DNA from: Sphingomonas profundi
GTDB taxonomy: Bacteria; Pseudomonadota; Alphaproteobacteria; Sphingomonadales; Sphingomonadaceae
DNA length: 64,000 nt
Assembly: GCF_009739515.1 (NCBI RefSeq)
Contig: NZ_CP046535.1
Location: 2,542,001-2,606,000, forward strand
Direction of reading: 5' to 3'
Numbering within the stretch: position 1 is the stretch's first letter; each line of letters begins with the position of its first letter. Below, one piece after another: positions 34,281 to 43,163 of this stretch. The notes below the pieces were generated by a model. The model was not told the origin of the DNA. It saw nothing but the letters and a program-made list of their open reading frames with translations, and ran no database searches. The translations under genes were made by a program, and so were the position numbers.

Positions 34281-35399
34281 ATGGCGATGAAGACCCGTGC
34301 GGCCGTGGCGTTCGAGGCGAAGCGCCCGCTGGAGATCGTCGAGCTCGACCTGGAAGGGCCGAAGGCGGGCGAGGTGCTGGTCGAGATCATGGCGACCGGC
34401 ATCTGCCACACCGACGCCTATACGCTGGACGGGCTGGACAGCGAGGGCCTGTTCCCCAGCGTGCTGGGCCACGAGGGCGCCGGCATCGTGCGCGAGGTGG
34501 GCGCGGGCGTCACGTCCGTCGCGCCCGGCGATCACGTCATCCCGCTCTACACGCCCGAGTGCCGCCAGTGCAAAAGCTGCCTGTCGGGCAAGACCAACCT
34601 CTGCACCGCCATCCGCGCCACGCAGGGCAAGGGGCTGATGCCGGACGGCACGACCCGCTTCAGCCACAAGGGGCAACCGATCTTCCATTACATGGGCTGC
34701 TCCACCTTCTCGAACTTCACCGTGCTGCCCGAGATCGCGGTGGCGAAGATCCGCGAGGACGCGCCGTTCAAGACGAGCTGCTACATCGGCTGCGGCGTGA
34801 CGACCGGCGTGGGCGCGGTGGTGAACACCGCCAAGGTGCAGGTGGGCGAGAATGTCGTCGTGTTCGGGCTCGGCGGCATCGGCCTGAACGTGATCCAGGG
34901 CGCGCGGCTGGCTGGCGCGGCGAGGATCATCGGCGTGGACATCAACCCGGACCGGGAGGAATGGGGCCGCCGCTTCGGCATGACCCACTTCCTCAACAGC
35001 CGCGGCCTCTCCCGCGAGGAGACGGTGGCCAAGGTGCTTGAACTGACCGACGGCGGCGCTGACTACAGCTTCGACGCGACCGGCAATACCGAGGTGATGC
35101 GCACCGCGCTGGAGGCGTGCCATCGCGGCTGGGGCACCTCGATCATCATCGGCGTGGCGGAAGCCGGGCGGGAGATTTCGACGCGGCCGTTCCAGCTCGT
35201 CACCGGGCGCAACTGGCGCGGCACGGCGTTCGGCGGCGCCAAGGGCCGCACCGACGTGCCGAAGATCGTCGACTGGTACATGAACGGCAAGATCGAGATC
35301 GATCCGATGATCACCCACGTGCTGACGCTCGATGAGATCAACAAGGGGTTCGATCTGATGCACGCCGGCGAGAGCATCCGTTCGGTGGTGGTCTACTGA
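34281..35399 (+). CDS. adhC: S-(hydroxymethyl)glutathione dehydrogenase / class III alcohol dehydrogenase
   Basis: A 372-residue zinc enzyme oxidising the glutathione-formaldehyde adduct with NAD. The catalytic zinc ligands lie in [12 protein letters not shown] and LGHEGAGIV. The structural zinc uses [15 protein letters not shown], and the NAD site is [15 protein letters not shown]. Length and motifs match the class III enzyme. It is followed 3 bp later by the S-formylglutathione hydrolase, so the pair forms a complete detoxification unit. Confidence 0.96.
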   Translation: MAMKTRAAVAFEAKRPLEIVELDLEGPKAGEVLVEIMATGICHTDAYTLDGLDSEGLFPSVLGHEGAGIVREVGAGVTSVAPGDHVIPLYTPECRQCKSCLSGKTNLCTAIRATQGKGLMPDGTTRFSHKGQPIFHYMGCSTFSNFTVLPEIAVAKIREDAPFKTSCYIGCGVTTGVGAVVNTAKVQVGENVVVFGLGGIGLNVIQGARLAGAARIIGVDINPDREEWGRRFGMTHFLNSRGLSREETVAKVLELTDGGADYSFDATGNTEVMRTALEACHRGWGTSIIIGVAEAGREISTRPFQLVTGRNWRGTAFGGAKGRTDVPKIVDWYMNGKIEIDPMITHVLTLDEINKGFDLMHAGESIRSVVVY

Positions 35400-35402
35400 G
35401 GC

Positions 35403-36239
35403 ATGGAGACCGTCTCTACCAGCCGCGCGCACGGCGGCACGCAGGGCGTCTACCGCCACGCCTCCGCCGCCACCGCCACCGACATGACCTTCTCGGTCTT
35501 CGTGCCGGATCATGCGGCCGGGGCGAAGCTGCCGGTGGTGTGGTATCTGTCCGGCCTCACCTGCACCCACGCCAACGTGACCGAGAAGGGGGAGTTTCGC
35601 GCCGCCTGCGCGGAGCTGGGCCTGATCTTCGTGGCGCCGGACACGAGCCCGCGCGGCGACGGCGTGCCGGACGATCCCGCCGGCGCCTATGATTTCGGCC
35701 TCGGCGCCGGCTTCTACGTCGATGCGACGGAGGCGCCCTATGCGGCGAACTACCGCATGTGGCGCTACGTGACGGAGGAGCTGCCGACGCTGGTCGCGGC
35801 CGGGTTTCCGGCCGACATGGACCGTCAGTCGATCATGGGCCACTCGATGGGCGGCCATGGCGCGCTGACGATCGGGCTGACCTTCCCCGATCGCTACCGG
35901 GCGGTATCGGCCTTCGCGCCGATCGTGGCGCCGTCGCGCGTGCCGTGGGGCGAGAAGGCGCTCGCCGGCTATCTGGGGCCCGATCGCGCGGCCTGGGCGA
36001 AGCATGACGCGGTGGCGCTGATCGAGGGCGGCGCGCGCGTGCCCGCCTTGCTCGTCGATCAGGGGGAGGCGGATAATTTCCTCGCCGAGCAGCTGCAGCC
36101 GCAACTGCTGGCGACTGCGTGCGAGGCCGCCGGCATCCCGCTCACCCTGCGGATGCAGCCGGGCTACGATCACAGCTACAATTTCATCTCGACCTTCATG
36201 GCCGATCATCTGCGCTGGCACGCCGCCCGCTTGAAATAG
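35403..36239 (+). CDS. fghA: S-formylglutathione hydrolase
   Basis: A 278-residue esterase-D-family hydrolase that frees formate and glutathione. The nucleophile elbow is IMGHSMGGHGAL near residue 147. YLSGLTCTHANVTEKGEF is the family N-terminal signature, and the catalytic His is in PGYDHSYNFI. It follows adhC in an evident two-gene operon for formaldehyde oxidation. Confidence 0.95.
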   Translation: METVSTSRAHGGTQGVYRHASAATATDMTFSVFVPDHAAGAKLPVVWYLSGLTCTHANVTEKGEFRAACAELGLIFVAPDTSPRGDGVPDDPAGAYDFGLGAGFYVDATEAPYAANYRMWRYVTEELPTLVAAGFPADMDRQSIMGHSMGGHGALTIGLTFPDRYRAVSAFAPIVAPSRVPWGEKALAGYLGPDRAAWAKHDAVALIEGGARVPALLVDQGEADNFLAEQLQPQLLATACEAAGIPLTLRMQPGYDHSYNFISTFMADHLRWHAARLK

Positions 36240-36271
36240 GCGGCGGCGGGGCGGGAGATCATCCCGGCCGG

Positions 36272-37153
36272 CTACCGTGCCGGCAACGTGCCGCCCAGCC
36301 GCGCATCGAGCAGGTCGACGAGGTTGCGCACCTTCGGCAGCAAATGGCGCCGCTGCGGATAGACCGCCCAGACCGGCTCGTCCTGTGCGCGGACGTCATC
36401 CAGCACGCGCGCCAGCCGGCCGTCCGCGATCGCCTGGCCGACGTAGAAGTCGGGCAGCTGGCATAAACCCAGCCCGGCGACCGCCGCCTCCGCCACGGCG
36501 GTGCCGCTGTTGCAGCGCCAGCGGGCCGGCGGCGTGATCGTCCGCTCCCGCCCCGCATCGGTGAAGCGCCAGCTGGGCGAGGTGCCGATCAGGCAGTCAT
36601 GCGCCATCACGTCGTCGATCGTCCGCGGCGCGCCCCGCGCGCGCAGATAGGCGGGCGACGCGCAGACCTCCACCCGCCGCATCGCGATCTTCCGTCCGGC
36701 GAGGCGCGCGTCGGCGAGGTGGCCGGTGCGTATGCCCAGGTCATAGGCCTCGCCGATCAGGTCGACGACGCGATTGGTGAGATCGAGCGACACCCGCGTG
36801 CGCGGATAGAGCTCGGCGAAGTGACGCACGATCGGCGCGACGAACCACTCGCCGAGCGCCGTGGAGCAGGTGATGCGCAGCTCGCCCTGCGGCTCGCCCC
36901 GTCCGTTCACGTTGGCGAGCAGCTCGTCCCGCTCGGCGATGATGCGCCGGCTCTGCTCCACCACCGCCCGGCCGGTATCCGTCAGCCGCACCGATCGGGT
37001 GGTGCGGGCGAACAGCTTGGCGCCGAGCCGCGCCTCCAGCTGGGCGATCGCCCGGCTGACATGCGACGCCGACACGCCGAGCGAGCGGGCGCCGCCCACG
37101 AACGAGCCCGCATCGGCGATGGCGACAGCCTCCTCCAGTCCCGTCCAGCCCAC
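36272..37153 (-). CDS. LysR family transcriptional regulator
   Basis: A 293-residue regulator. The winged helix-turn-helix fills residues 1-60 (AVAIADAGSFVGGARSLGVS, then SRAIAQLEARLGAKLFARTT). A periplasmic-binding-protein-like effector domain follows. GTG 37153 gives the normal LysR N-terminus; a longer frame to 37213 has no support. It faces the fghA gene tail-to-tail, so it is not clearly tied to it. The target is unknown. Confidence 0.9.
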   Translation of the reverse strand: MGWTGLEEAVAIADAGSFVGGARSLGVSASHVSRAIAQLEARLGAKLFARTTRSVRLTDTGRAVVEQSRRIIAERDELLANVNGRGEPQGELRITCSTALGEWFVAPIVRHFAELYPRTRVSLDLTNRVVDLIGEAYDLGIRTGHLADARLAGRKIAMRRVEVCASPAYLRARGAPRTIDDVMAHDCLIGTSPSWRFTDAGRERTITPPARWRCNSGTAVAEAAVAGLGLCQLPDFYVGQAIADGRLARVLDDVRAQDEPVWAVYPQRRHLLPKVRNLVDLLDARLGGTLPAR

Positions 37154-37246
37154 GCATCGTCCCTCACATGACCCGATGAGGGGCGTATTCGCGCGAATGT
37201 GTCGGCTGGGCAATGATGTGGCGGGCGACGATGCGGCGGCCCGTGC

Positions 37247-37663
37247 CTACGCCGTCATGGCCAGCGCTGGCGGAGCCGCCCGGCGCCAGCTCTGCCGCAG
37301 CCTATCCTCCACCAGCGTCCAGTCCGGCCGCGCCAGGTCGATCGCGATCCAGCCGGACGGCCCGATATAGGCGGGCCAGCTGTATCGCCCGGGATCGGCC
37401 TCGATCAGCATGTCCTGCTCGTCGCGCCCACTCGTCTTGACGCAGACGACGGTGCGGCCGTCGCCATGATGATCGTGGCGGAAATAGGCGAACATCCTGC
37501 CCTTCACCCGAAAGGCGGGGATGCCGTGCGACACCGTTTTGTCCGCCAGCGGCAGGCCGAGGCACAGGTCACGAATCCGTAAGAGGGCGGCGTCAGGGTC
37601 ATCGGCCAGCATCGCGCCAGCCTGCAGCCGATCGTGGCGGCTTGCAATCGCATCGGCGTTCAT
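37247..37663 (-). CDS. MmcQ/YjbR family DNA-binding-like protein
   Basis: A 138-residue protein. Typical segments are LCLGLPLADKTVSHGIPAFR, GRMFAYFRHDHHGDGRTVV and a C-terminal DWTLVEDRLRQSWRRAAP. The family adopts a cyan-type double-wing fold and is annotated as DNA-binding, with no defined function. ATG 37663 is 15 bp from the divergent 5'-nucleotidase gene, so they share a very short promoter region. Confidence 0.85.
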   Translation of the reverse strand: MNADAIASRHDRLQAGAMLADDPDAALLRIRDLCLGLPLADKTVSHGIPAFRVKGRMFAYFRHDHHGDGRTVVCVKTSGRDEQDMLIEADPGRYSWPAYIGPSGWIAIDLARPDWTLVEDRLRQSWRRAAPPALAMTA

Positions 37664-37678
37664 GGGAGTCCGGACCGA

Positions 37679-39457
37679 ATGACATCGCCTCGCCTCGCCC
37701 GGATGCTGCTCGCCGCGGCCGCCCTCGCCAGCCTCTCCGCCTGCGCCGGCACGCCGCCGGCCAGGCGCGCGGGCGCGCCGACGGTGGACGTGCAGATCCT
37801 CGCCTTCAACGACTTCCATGGCAATCTGGAACCGCCGAAGCTCGCGATCACCGCGCCGGCGCCGGGGGGCGCCACGGTGAAGGTGCCCGCCGGCGGTGTC
37901 GCCTATCTCGCCTCGGCGCTGGAGGCGCGGCGCAAGGGCCATGCGAACAGCATCACGGTCGCGGCCGGCGATCTCGTCGGCGCCTCGCCGCTCATCTCGG
38001 CGCTGTTCCTCGACGAGCCGACGGTCGACGCGATGAACCTGCTCGGCCTCTCGATCACCTCGGTCGGCAATCACGAGTTCGATCGCGGCCGCGCCGAGAT
38101 CCTGCGCCTGGCCCACGGCGGCTGCCAGAAGAACACGGTGCGCGAGCCCTGCCGCATCGACCGGACGTTCGCCGGCGCGCGCTACGATATCCTCGCCGCG
38201 AACACGCTTACGGAGGACGGCGCGCCGCTGCTGCCCGGCAGCGTGGTGCGCAGCTTCGGCAGCGGCGCGGGCCGGGTGAGGATCGGCTTCGTCGGCATGA
38301 CGCTGAAGGGCACCGCCACGCTCGTCTCGCCCACCGGCATCGCCGGCCTCACCTTCGCCGACGAGGCGGAGACGGCCAACGCGCTCGTCCCCGGCCTGAA
38401 GGCGCAAGAAGTGGATGCGATCGTGCTGCTGATCCACCAGGGCGGCCAGACGAGCGTCGGCTATGACGACAAGAGCTGCGCCGACCTTTCCGGCGATATC
38501 CTGCCGATCCTGGCGAAGCTCGATCCCGCCTTCGATCTCGTCGTCTCCGGCCACACCCACAAATCCTATGTGTGCGATTACGGCCGGATCGATCCGACGC
38601 GGCCGTTCCTGCTGACCAGCGCCGGCCAATATGGCACCCTGGTGACGGACATCCTGCTGCGCATCGATCCCGCCGCCCATCGCGTCGTGGCCAGGCAGGC
38701 GGATAATGTGATCGTGCAGGGGGAAGGCTTTGGCAGCGGCGCGGCGGCCGTGCCGGTCAGCCCGCTCTACCCGCGCTTCCCCGCCTCGCCGCCGCTCGCG
38801 GCGCTGGCCGCCACCTATGCGCAGGCCGCCGCGCCGCTGACCGGGCGGGCGCTCGGCCGTCTCTCCGGTCCGGCCCTGCGCGCGCCCACCGCCTCGCGCG
38901 AATCGGTGCTCGGCGATCTGGTCGCCGACACCTATCTCGCCGCGACGAACACGGCCGCCACCGGCCGCGCCGATCTCGCCTTCACCAATCCCGGCGGCGT
39001 GCGGGCGGATCTCGTCCCGGCGGCGGACGGCACCGTCACCTACGGGCAGCTCTTCACCGTGCTACCCTTCGCCAACACGCTGGTGGTGCGCAGCTATACC
39101 GGCCGCCAGATCCGCGCCGCGCTGGAACAGCAGTTCAGCGGCACCCACAGCCCGGCGGCGCCCTACGTGCTGCTGCCGTCCGCCAACATGCGCTACGCCT
39201 ATGATCTCTCCCGGCCGGAAGGGCAGCGCATCCTGGACGCGACCGTCTCGGGCAGGCCGCTGGACGATGCGGCGCGCTACCGCGTCACGGTCAACAACTT
39301 CCTCGCCGGCGGCGGAGACGGCTTCGCGGCGCTGGCGGAGGGCACGGACAGCGTCGGCGGGCCGATCGATCTCGATGCGTTCGAGGCCTATCTCGCCGGC
39401 GACCGGGTGGTCGCGCTGCCCGTGACGGACCGGATCGCCAACCGCACCCCGCAATGA
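37679..39457 (+). CDS. 5'-nucleotidase/metallophosphatase lipoprotein
   Basis: A 592-residue UshA-like enzyme. The N-terminus MTSPRLARMLLAAAALASL ends in a lipobox (SLSAC), so it is a lipoprotein. The metallophosphatase domain has ILAFNDFHGNLEP, AAGDLVGASPL, VGNHEFDRGRAE and VVSGHTHKSYVCDYG. The C-terminal nucleotide-binding domain has FTNPGGVRADL and NNFLAGGGDGFAALAEG. It removes phosphate from extracytoplasmic nucleotides, giving nucleosides that the purine cluster further on could use. Confidence 0.92.
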   Translation: MTSPRLARMLLAAAALASLSACAGTPPARRAGAPTVDVQILAFNDFHGNLEPPKLAITAPAPGGATVKVPAGGVAYLASALEARRKGHANSITVAAGDLVGASPLISALFLDEPTVDAMNLLGLSITSVGNHEFDRGRAEILRLAHGGCQKNTVREPCRIDRTFAGARYDILAANTLTEDGAPLLPGSVVRSFGSGAGRVRIGFVGMTLKGTATLVSPTGIAGLTFADEAETANALVPGLKAQEVDAIVLLIHQGGQTSVGYDDKSCADLSGDILPILAKLDPAFDLVVSGHTHKSYVCDYGRIDPTRPFLLTSAGQYGTLVTDILLRIDPAAHRVVARQADNVIVQGEGFGSGAAAVPVSPLYPRFPASPPLAALAATYAQAAAPLTGRALGRLSGPALRAPTASRESVLGDLVADTYLAATNTAATGRADLAFTNPGGVRADLVPAADGTVTYGQLFTVLPFANTLVVRSYTGRQIRAALEQQFSGTHSPAAPYVLLPSANMRYAYDLSRPEGQRILDATVSGRPLDDAARYRVTVNNFLAGGGDGFAALAEGTDSVGGPIDLDAFEAYLAGDRVVALPVTDRIANRTPQ

Positions 39458-39467
39458 GGCGGCGCGA

Positions 39468-39998
39468 TCAGGCGAGCCGCTCCGGCACCTCCAGCGCCTC
39501 CTCGATCAGCGTGCCGCTCGGCGCGACCGACTCCCACGGAAAGACGTACCAGTCCTTGTCCACCTCGCGATCGATCGTGCGCGAGCAATAGTCCACCGTC
39601 GCCCGCGAGCGGCTGTTGTTGATGAGCACGGCGATGCGCTGGTTGGCGGGCACCCCGCCATGGCCGACGATGGCGTCGCGCAGGTACATCAGGGTCGCGC
39701 CGCTGTCGTTGATATCGTCGACGAACAGGATGCGCCGGTCGGCCCGGCTCATGGTGGCCAGCTTGGCGAGCAGTTCGTCCGAGAAGCCGGCCACCTTCGA
39801 GGAATAGTCCACCGACAGCATCGATATGCCGGTGCGGTGGGAGAGGTAGGCGCCCGGCACCAGCCCGCCCCGGCCGATGCCGACGATGAAGTCCGGCCGC
39901 CAGTCGTCCGCCTCCAGCCGCGCGGCGATCGCCTGCACGTCCGCGACGAACCGCTCATAGGCGATGTAGGTGAGCACCGGCGTTTCGGGAGCGGTCAT
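39468..39998 (-). CDS. Phosphoribosyltransferase
   Basis: A 176-residue type I PRTase. The PRPP-binding loop is RRILFVDDINDSGATL near residue 88. The flexible-loop region includes VGIGRGGLVPGAYLSHRTG and SVDYSSK. This most resembles xanthine/hypoxanthine-guanine PRTases (Gpt/Hpt-like), which salvage purine bases. ATG 39998 is preferred. Its place just before the purine catabolic cluster fits a salvage role, but pyrimidine or regulatory PRTases are possible. Confidence 0.85.
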   Translation of the reverse strand: MTAPETPVLTYIAYERFVADVQAIAARLEADDWRPDFIVGIGRGGLVPGAYLSHRTGISMLSVDYSSKVAGFSDELLAKLATMSRADRRILFVDDINDSGATLMYLRDAIVGHGGVPANQRIAVLINNSRSRATVDYCSRTIDREVDKDWYVFPWESVAPSGTLIEEALEVPERLA

Positions 39999-40114
39999 CG
40001 GCGGAAATCCTTGGCTGGCAGCCGATCCGATACTCCGCCGCGGCGGCACCCGGCAACCTTGCAACCGCGCGGCCGCCGGCTATCATCGAGGTCGCTTGCG
40101 GACGGAGGGGTGCC

Positions 40115-40288
40115 ATGGCGGGGGACGAACCGGCGCCCGACGATCCGGCCACCATCATCGCGGCGGCGCAGCTCGGCATCGCTCTGCCGGCGGAGTGCGT
40201 CGCCGGCGTGCGGCAGAACCTGGCGGTGCTGGCCGCGCACTGGGCCGATCTGCGCCGCTGCATCGACGCGGACCCTTCCGAAACGTGA
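40115..40288 (+). CDS. hpxX: AtzG-like/HpxX small subunit (DUF4089)
   Basis: A 57-residue protein: start ATG 40115, stop TGA overlapping the next GTG start. The sequence has LGIALPAECVAGVRQNLAVL followed by a short helix, matching the AtzG/HpxX (DUF4089) family. Members form a tight complex with the AtzE/HpxY amidase, encoded next with a 4-bp overlap. In Klebsiella hpxX belongs to the hpxWXYZ oxamate-branch genes of purine breakdown, and W, Y and Z homologues also occur in this cluster. Confidence 0.85.
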   Translation: MAGDEPAPDDPATIIAAAQLGIALPAECVAGVRQNLAVLAAHWADLRRCIDADPSET

Positions 40289-41649
40289 CGCGAGCCGCCG
40301 TGGATCAGGCGCCGGAAAGCGTCGTCGCCATCGCCGCCGCCGTGCGGACGGGCGCGATCTCGGCGGTGGCGGTGGCGCGGCGGGCGCTCGCGCGGATCGC
40401 GGCGCTTGATCCGCCGGTCAACGCCGTCACCCGCACCCTCGCCGCGCGCGCGCTGGCGGAGGCGGCGGCGGTGGACGCGCGGATCGGCGCCGGCCGCGAT
40501 CCCGGTCCGCTCGCGGGCGTGCCCTACGGCGTCAAGGATCTGTTCGACGTGGCGGGGCAGCCGACCACCGCCGGCGCCGGCATGCGCCGCGATGCGCCGC
40601 CGGCGGCGGCCGATGCGGAGGCGATCCGCCGCCTCGCCGCCGCCGGCGCGGTGCTGGTCGCCACCCTGAACATGGACGAATATGCCTATGGCTTCGCGAC
40701 GGACAATGCCGCGTGGGGCCTCACCCGCAACCCGCACGATCGCACGCGCCTGTCGGGCGGCTCGTCCGGCGGATCGGCGGCGGCGGTGGCGGCGGGGATG
40801 CTGCCGTTCAGCCTGGGCTCCGACACCAACGGATCGATCCGCGTGCCGGCCAGCCTCTGCGGTCTCTACGGGCTGAAGCCCACCCACGGCGCGCTGCCGA
40901 TGGCGGGCGTGTTCCCGTTCGTCGCCAGCTTCGACGATATCGGCCCGTTCGCCACCAGCCTGGACGATCTGGCGATGGTGCACGGCGTGCTGGCGGGCGA
41001 GGCGACGCCGCCGGCGGCGATGCCGGCCGTGGCGCTGCTCGGCGGCTGGTTCGTCGCCGATATCGTGCCGGATCTGGCGGCGGCGCTGGCGGCGATCGGC
41101 GAGGCGCTCGGCGGCATCCCCACGGTGGAGCTGCCGCAGGTCGCCGCCGCCCGCTCCGCCGCCTTCCTGATGACGGCGGCGGAGGGCGGCGCGCGCCACC
41201 TGCCCGAACTCCGCCGCCGCGCCCTCGCCTTCGATCCGGCCACGCGGGACCGGCTAATCGCCGGCGCCGCGCTGCCCGCCGCCGCATGGTTCGACGCGCA
41301 GCGTTTTCGCGAGGGGTTCCGCGCGCGCTGCCTGGATCTGCTGGCCGCGCACCCGGTGCTGATCGCGCCCGCCACCGGCTGCCCCGCGCCGATGATCGCC
41401 GATCCCGTGGTACAACTGGACGGCAGGCCGTCGCCGGCGCGCGCCAGCCTGGGCCGCTACACGCAGCCGATCAGCTTCGTCGGCCTGCCCGCTCTCTCCG
41501 TGCCGCTCAGGCGCGCCGGCCGCCTGCCGATCGGCGTGCAGCTGATCGCGGCGCCGGGGCGAGAGGCGCAGCTCTACGCCGTCGCGCGGCGGCTGGAGGG
41601 GCTCGGCCTGGTCGGCTTCGGTCCGCCACCCCAAGTAAGCGGAACATGA
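40285..41649 (+). CDS. hpxY: AtzE/HpxY family amidase
   Basis: A 454-residue amidase-signature enzyme. The catalytic triad is visible: Lys in [14 protein letters not shown], cis-Ser in [17 protein letters not shown], and the nucleophile in [14 protein letters not shown]. It hydrolyses amide or carboxybiuret-type bonds together with its AtzG/HpxX partner. In purine clusters HpxY is thought to act on oxalurate- or oxamate-like intermediates; exact chemistry is not settled. GTG 40285 overlaps the small subunit stop, so the pair is translationally coupled. Confidence 0.9.
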   Translation: MTRAAVDQAPESVVAIAAAVRTGAISAVAVARRALARIAALDPPVNAVTRTLAARALAEAAAVDARIGAGRDPGPLAGVPYGVKDLFDVAGQPTTAGAGMRRDAPPAAADAEAIRRLAAAGAVLVATLNMDEYAYGFATDNAAWGLTRNPHDRTRLSGGSSGGSAAAVAAGMLPFSLGSDTNGSIRVPASLCGLYGLKPTHGALPMAGVFPFVASFDDIGPFATSLDDLAMVHGVLAGEATPPAAMPAVALLGGWFVADIVPDLAAALAAIGEALGGIPTVELPQVAAARSAAFLMTAAEGGARHLPELRRRALAFDPATRDRLIAGAALPAAAWFDAQRFREGFRARCLDLLAAHPVLIAPATGCPAPMIADPVVQLDGRPSPARASLGRYTQPISFVGLPALSVPLRRAGRLPIGVQLIAAPGREAQLYAVARRLEGLGLVGFGPPPQVSGT

Positions 41650-41816
41650 ATTGTCGGGCCGCGCGCGATATGTGATAAGCGGCCGTCAAAGCCCAGCATA
41701 GGGCCACCAGCAGGAGGAGGTAGGCGATCGCAGGGGGCGTACCCGATGGCGTTGTATCTCCATGTCAGCTTCCGGGGTTCCACCCCGCACGTCCGCCGAT
41801 ATCGCAGCGGGGCCGC

Positions 41817-43154
41817 GTGACGGCGCCCGTCTCGTCCCTGCTCGAACGACGCTTCGCCCTCGCCGCGCGCGGCACCGACGTGCGGACGGAGGCGCTGGCC
41901 GGCACCACCACCTTCCTGACGATGGCCTATATCGTGCTGGTGAACCCGGCGATCCTGGGCCAGGCCGGCCTGCCGGTCGCCGCCGTCGCCGCCGCCACCT
42001 GCTTCGCCGCCGCCTTCGCCAGCATCCTGATGGGGCTTGTCGCCAACGTGCCGCTGGCGCTGGCGCCTGGCATGGGGTTGAACGCCTATTTCAGCTTCAC
42101 CGTCGTGCAGCAGATGGGGGTGCCGTGGCCGGTGGCGCTGGGCTGCGTGTTCATCTCCGGCGTCTGCTTCCTGCTGCTCACCCTGGCGGGGGTGCGGCAG
42201 ATGATCGTGGCGGCCATCCCGCCGCACCTGTTCGCCGCCGTGGCGGGCGGTATCGGCCTGTTCATCGGCTTCATCGGCCTGAAGAATGCCGGCATCGTCG
42301 TCTCGAACAGCGCCACCAGCGTGGCGCTCGGCGATCTGCGCGCGCCGGGGCCGCTGCTCGCGATGTTCGGCCTCGCCGTGATCGCGGGGCTCAGCATCTG
42401 GCGGGTGCGCGGCGCCACCCTGATCGGCATCGTGCTGACGACCGCCGTCGGCTGGATCCTGGGTCAGGTGACGGTGGCGCCCGTCGCCTACAGCCTCTCG
42501 GCGCTGACGCAGACGGCGTTCAAGCTCGATCTGCCGGGCGTGTTCGGGCTTACCGGCACGCACGGCCTGGGCCTGTTCGAGATCCTGTTCGTGTTCCTGT
42601 TCGTCGATCTGTTCGACAATATCGGCACCCTGGTGGCGGTGACGAAGCGCGCCGGGCTGATGGACGCGGCCGGCCGCATCCCGGGCCTCAACCGCATCCT
42701 CTACACCGATGCGGCGGCGACGATGGTGGGCGCGCTGGCCGGCACCAGCACCGTGACCAGCTATGTCGAGAGCGCGGCCGGCGTGCAGGCGGGCGGCCGC
42801 ACCGGGCTGACGGCGATCGTCACCGGCCTGCTGTTCCTGCTGACGATGTTCGTGGCGCCCTATGCGGCCCTCGTGCCGCTCGCCGCCACGGCGCCCGCGC
42901 TGATCCTGGTCGGCGGGCTGATGATGGCGCCGCTGGTGGAGGTGGACTGGGACGATACGTTCACCGCCCTGCCCGCTTTCCTCACGGTCGCGATCATCCC
43001 GCTCAGCTTCTCGATCGCCAACGGCCTCGCCTTCGGCATCACGGCGCACGCCGTGCTGAAGCTGGCGCGCGGGCGGGTGGAGCGCGGCGATACGCTGCTG
43101 ATGATCCTGGCGGCGCTGTTCGTCGTCCGCTTCGCCTATCTCGCGGCGGGGTGA
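41817..43154 (+). CDS. NCS2/AzgA-type purine permease
   Basis: A 445-residue membrane transporter with 12-14 predicted helices. AzgA-type motifs are TFLTMAYIVLVNPAILGQ, ALAPGMGLNAYFSFT, FLFVDLFDNIGTLVAV (substrate-site acidic residue) and GTSTVTSYVESAAG. It would import adenine, guanine or hypoxanthine with protons, or a related purine such as urate. GTG 41817 starts it. The 167-bp gap upstream probably holds a promoter. Confidence 0.9.
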   Translation: MTAPVSSLLERRFALAARGTDVRTEALAGTTTFLTMAYIVLVNPAILGQAGLPVAAVAAATCFAAAFASILMGLVANVPLALAPGMGLNAYFSFTVVQQMGVPWPVALGCVFISGVCFLLLTLAGVRQMIVAAIPPHLFAAVAGGIGLFIGFIGLKNAGIVVSNSATSVALGDLRAPGPLLAMFGLAVIAGLSIWRVRGATLIGIVLTTAVGWILGQVTVAPVAYSLSALTQTAFKLDLPGVFGLTGTHGLGLFEILFVFLFVDLFDNIGTLVAVTKRAGLMDAAGRIPGLNRILYTDAAATMVGALAGTSTVTSYVESAAGVQAGGRTGLTAIVTGLLFLLTMFVAPYAALVPLAATAPALILVGGLMMAPLVEVDWDDTFTALPAFLTVAIIPLSFSIANGLAFGITAHAVLKLARGRVERGDTLLMILAALFVVRFAYLAAG

Positions 43155-43163
43155 GGCGCGCCG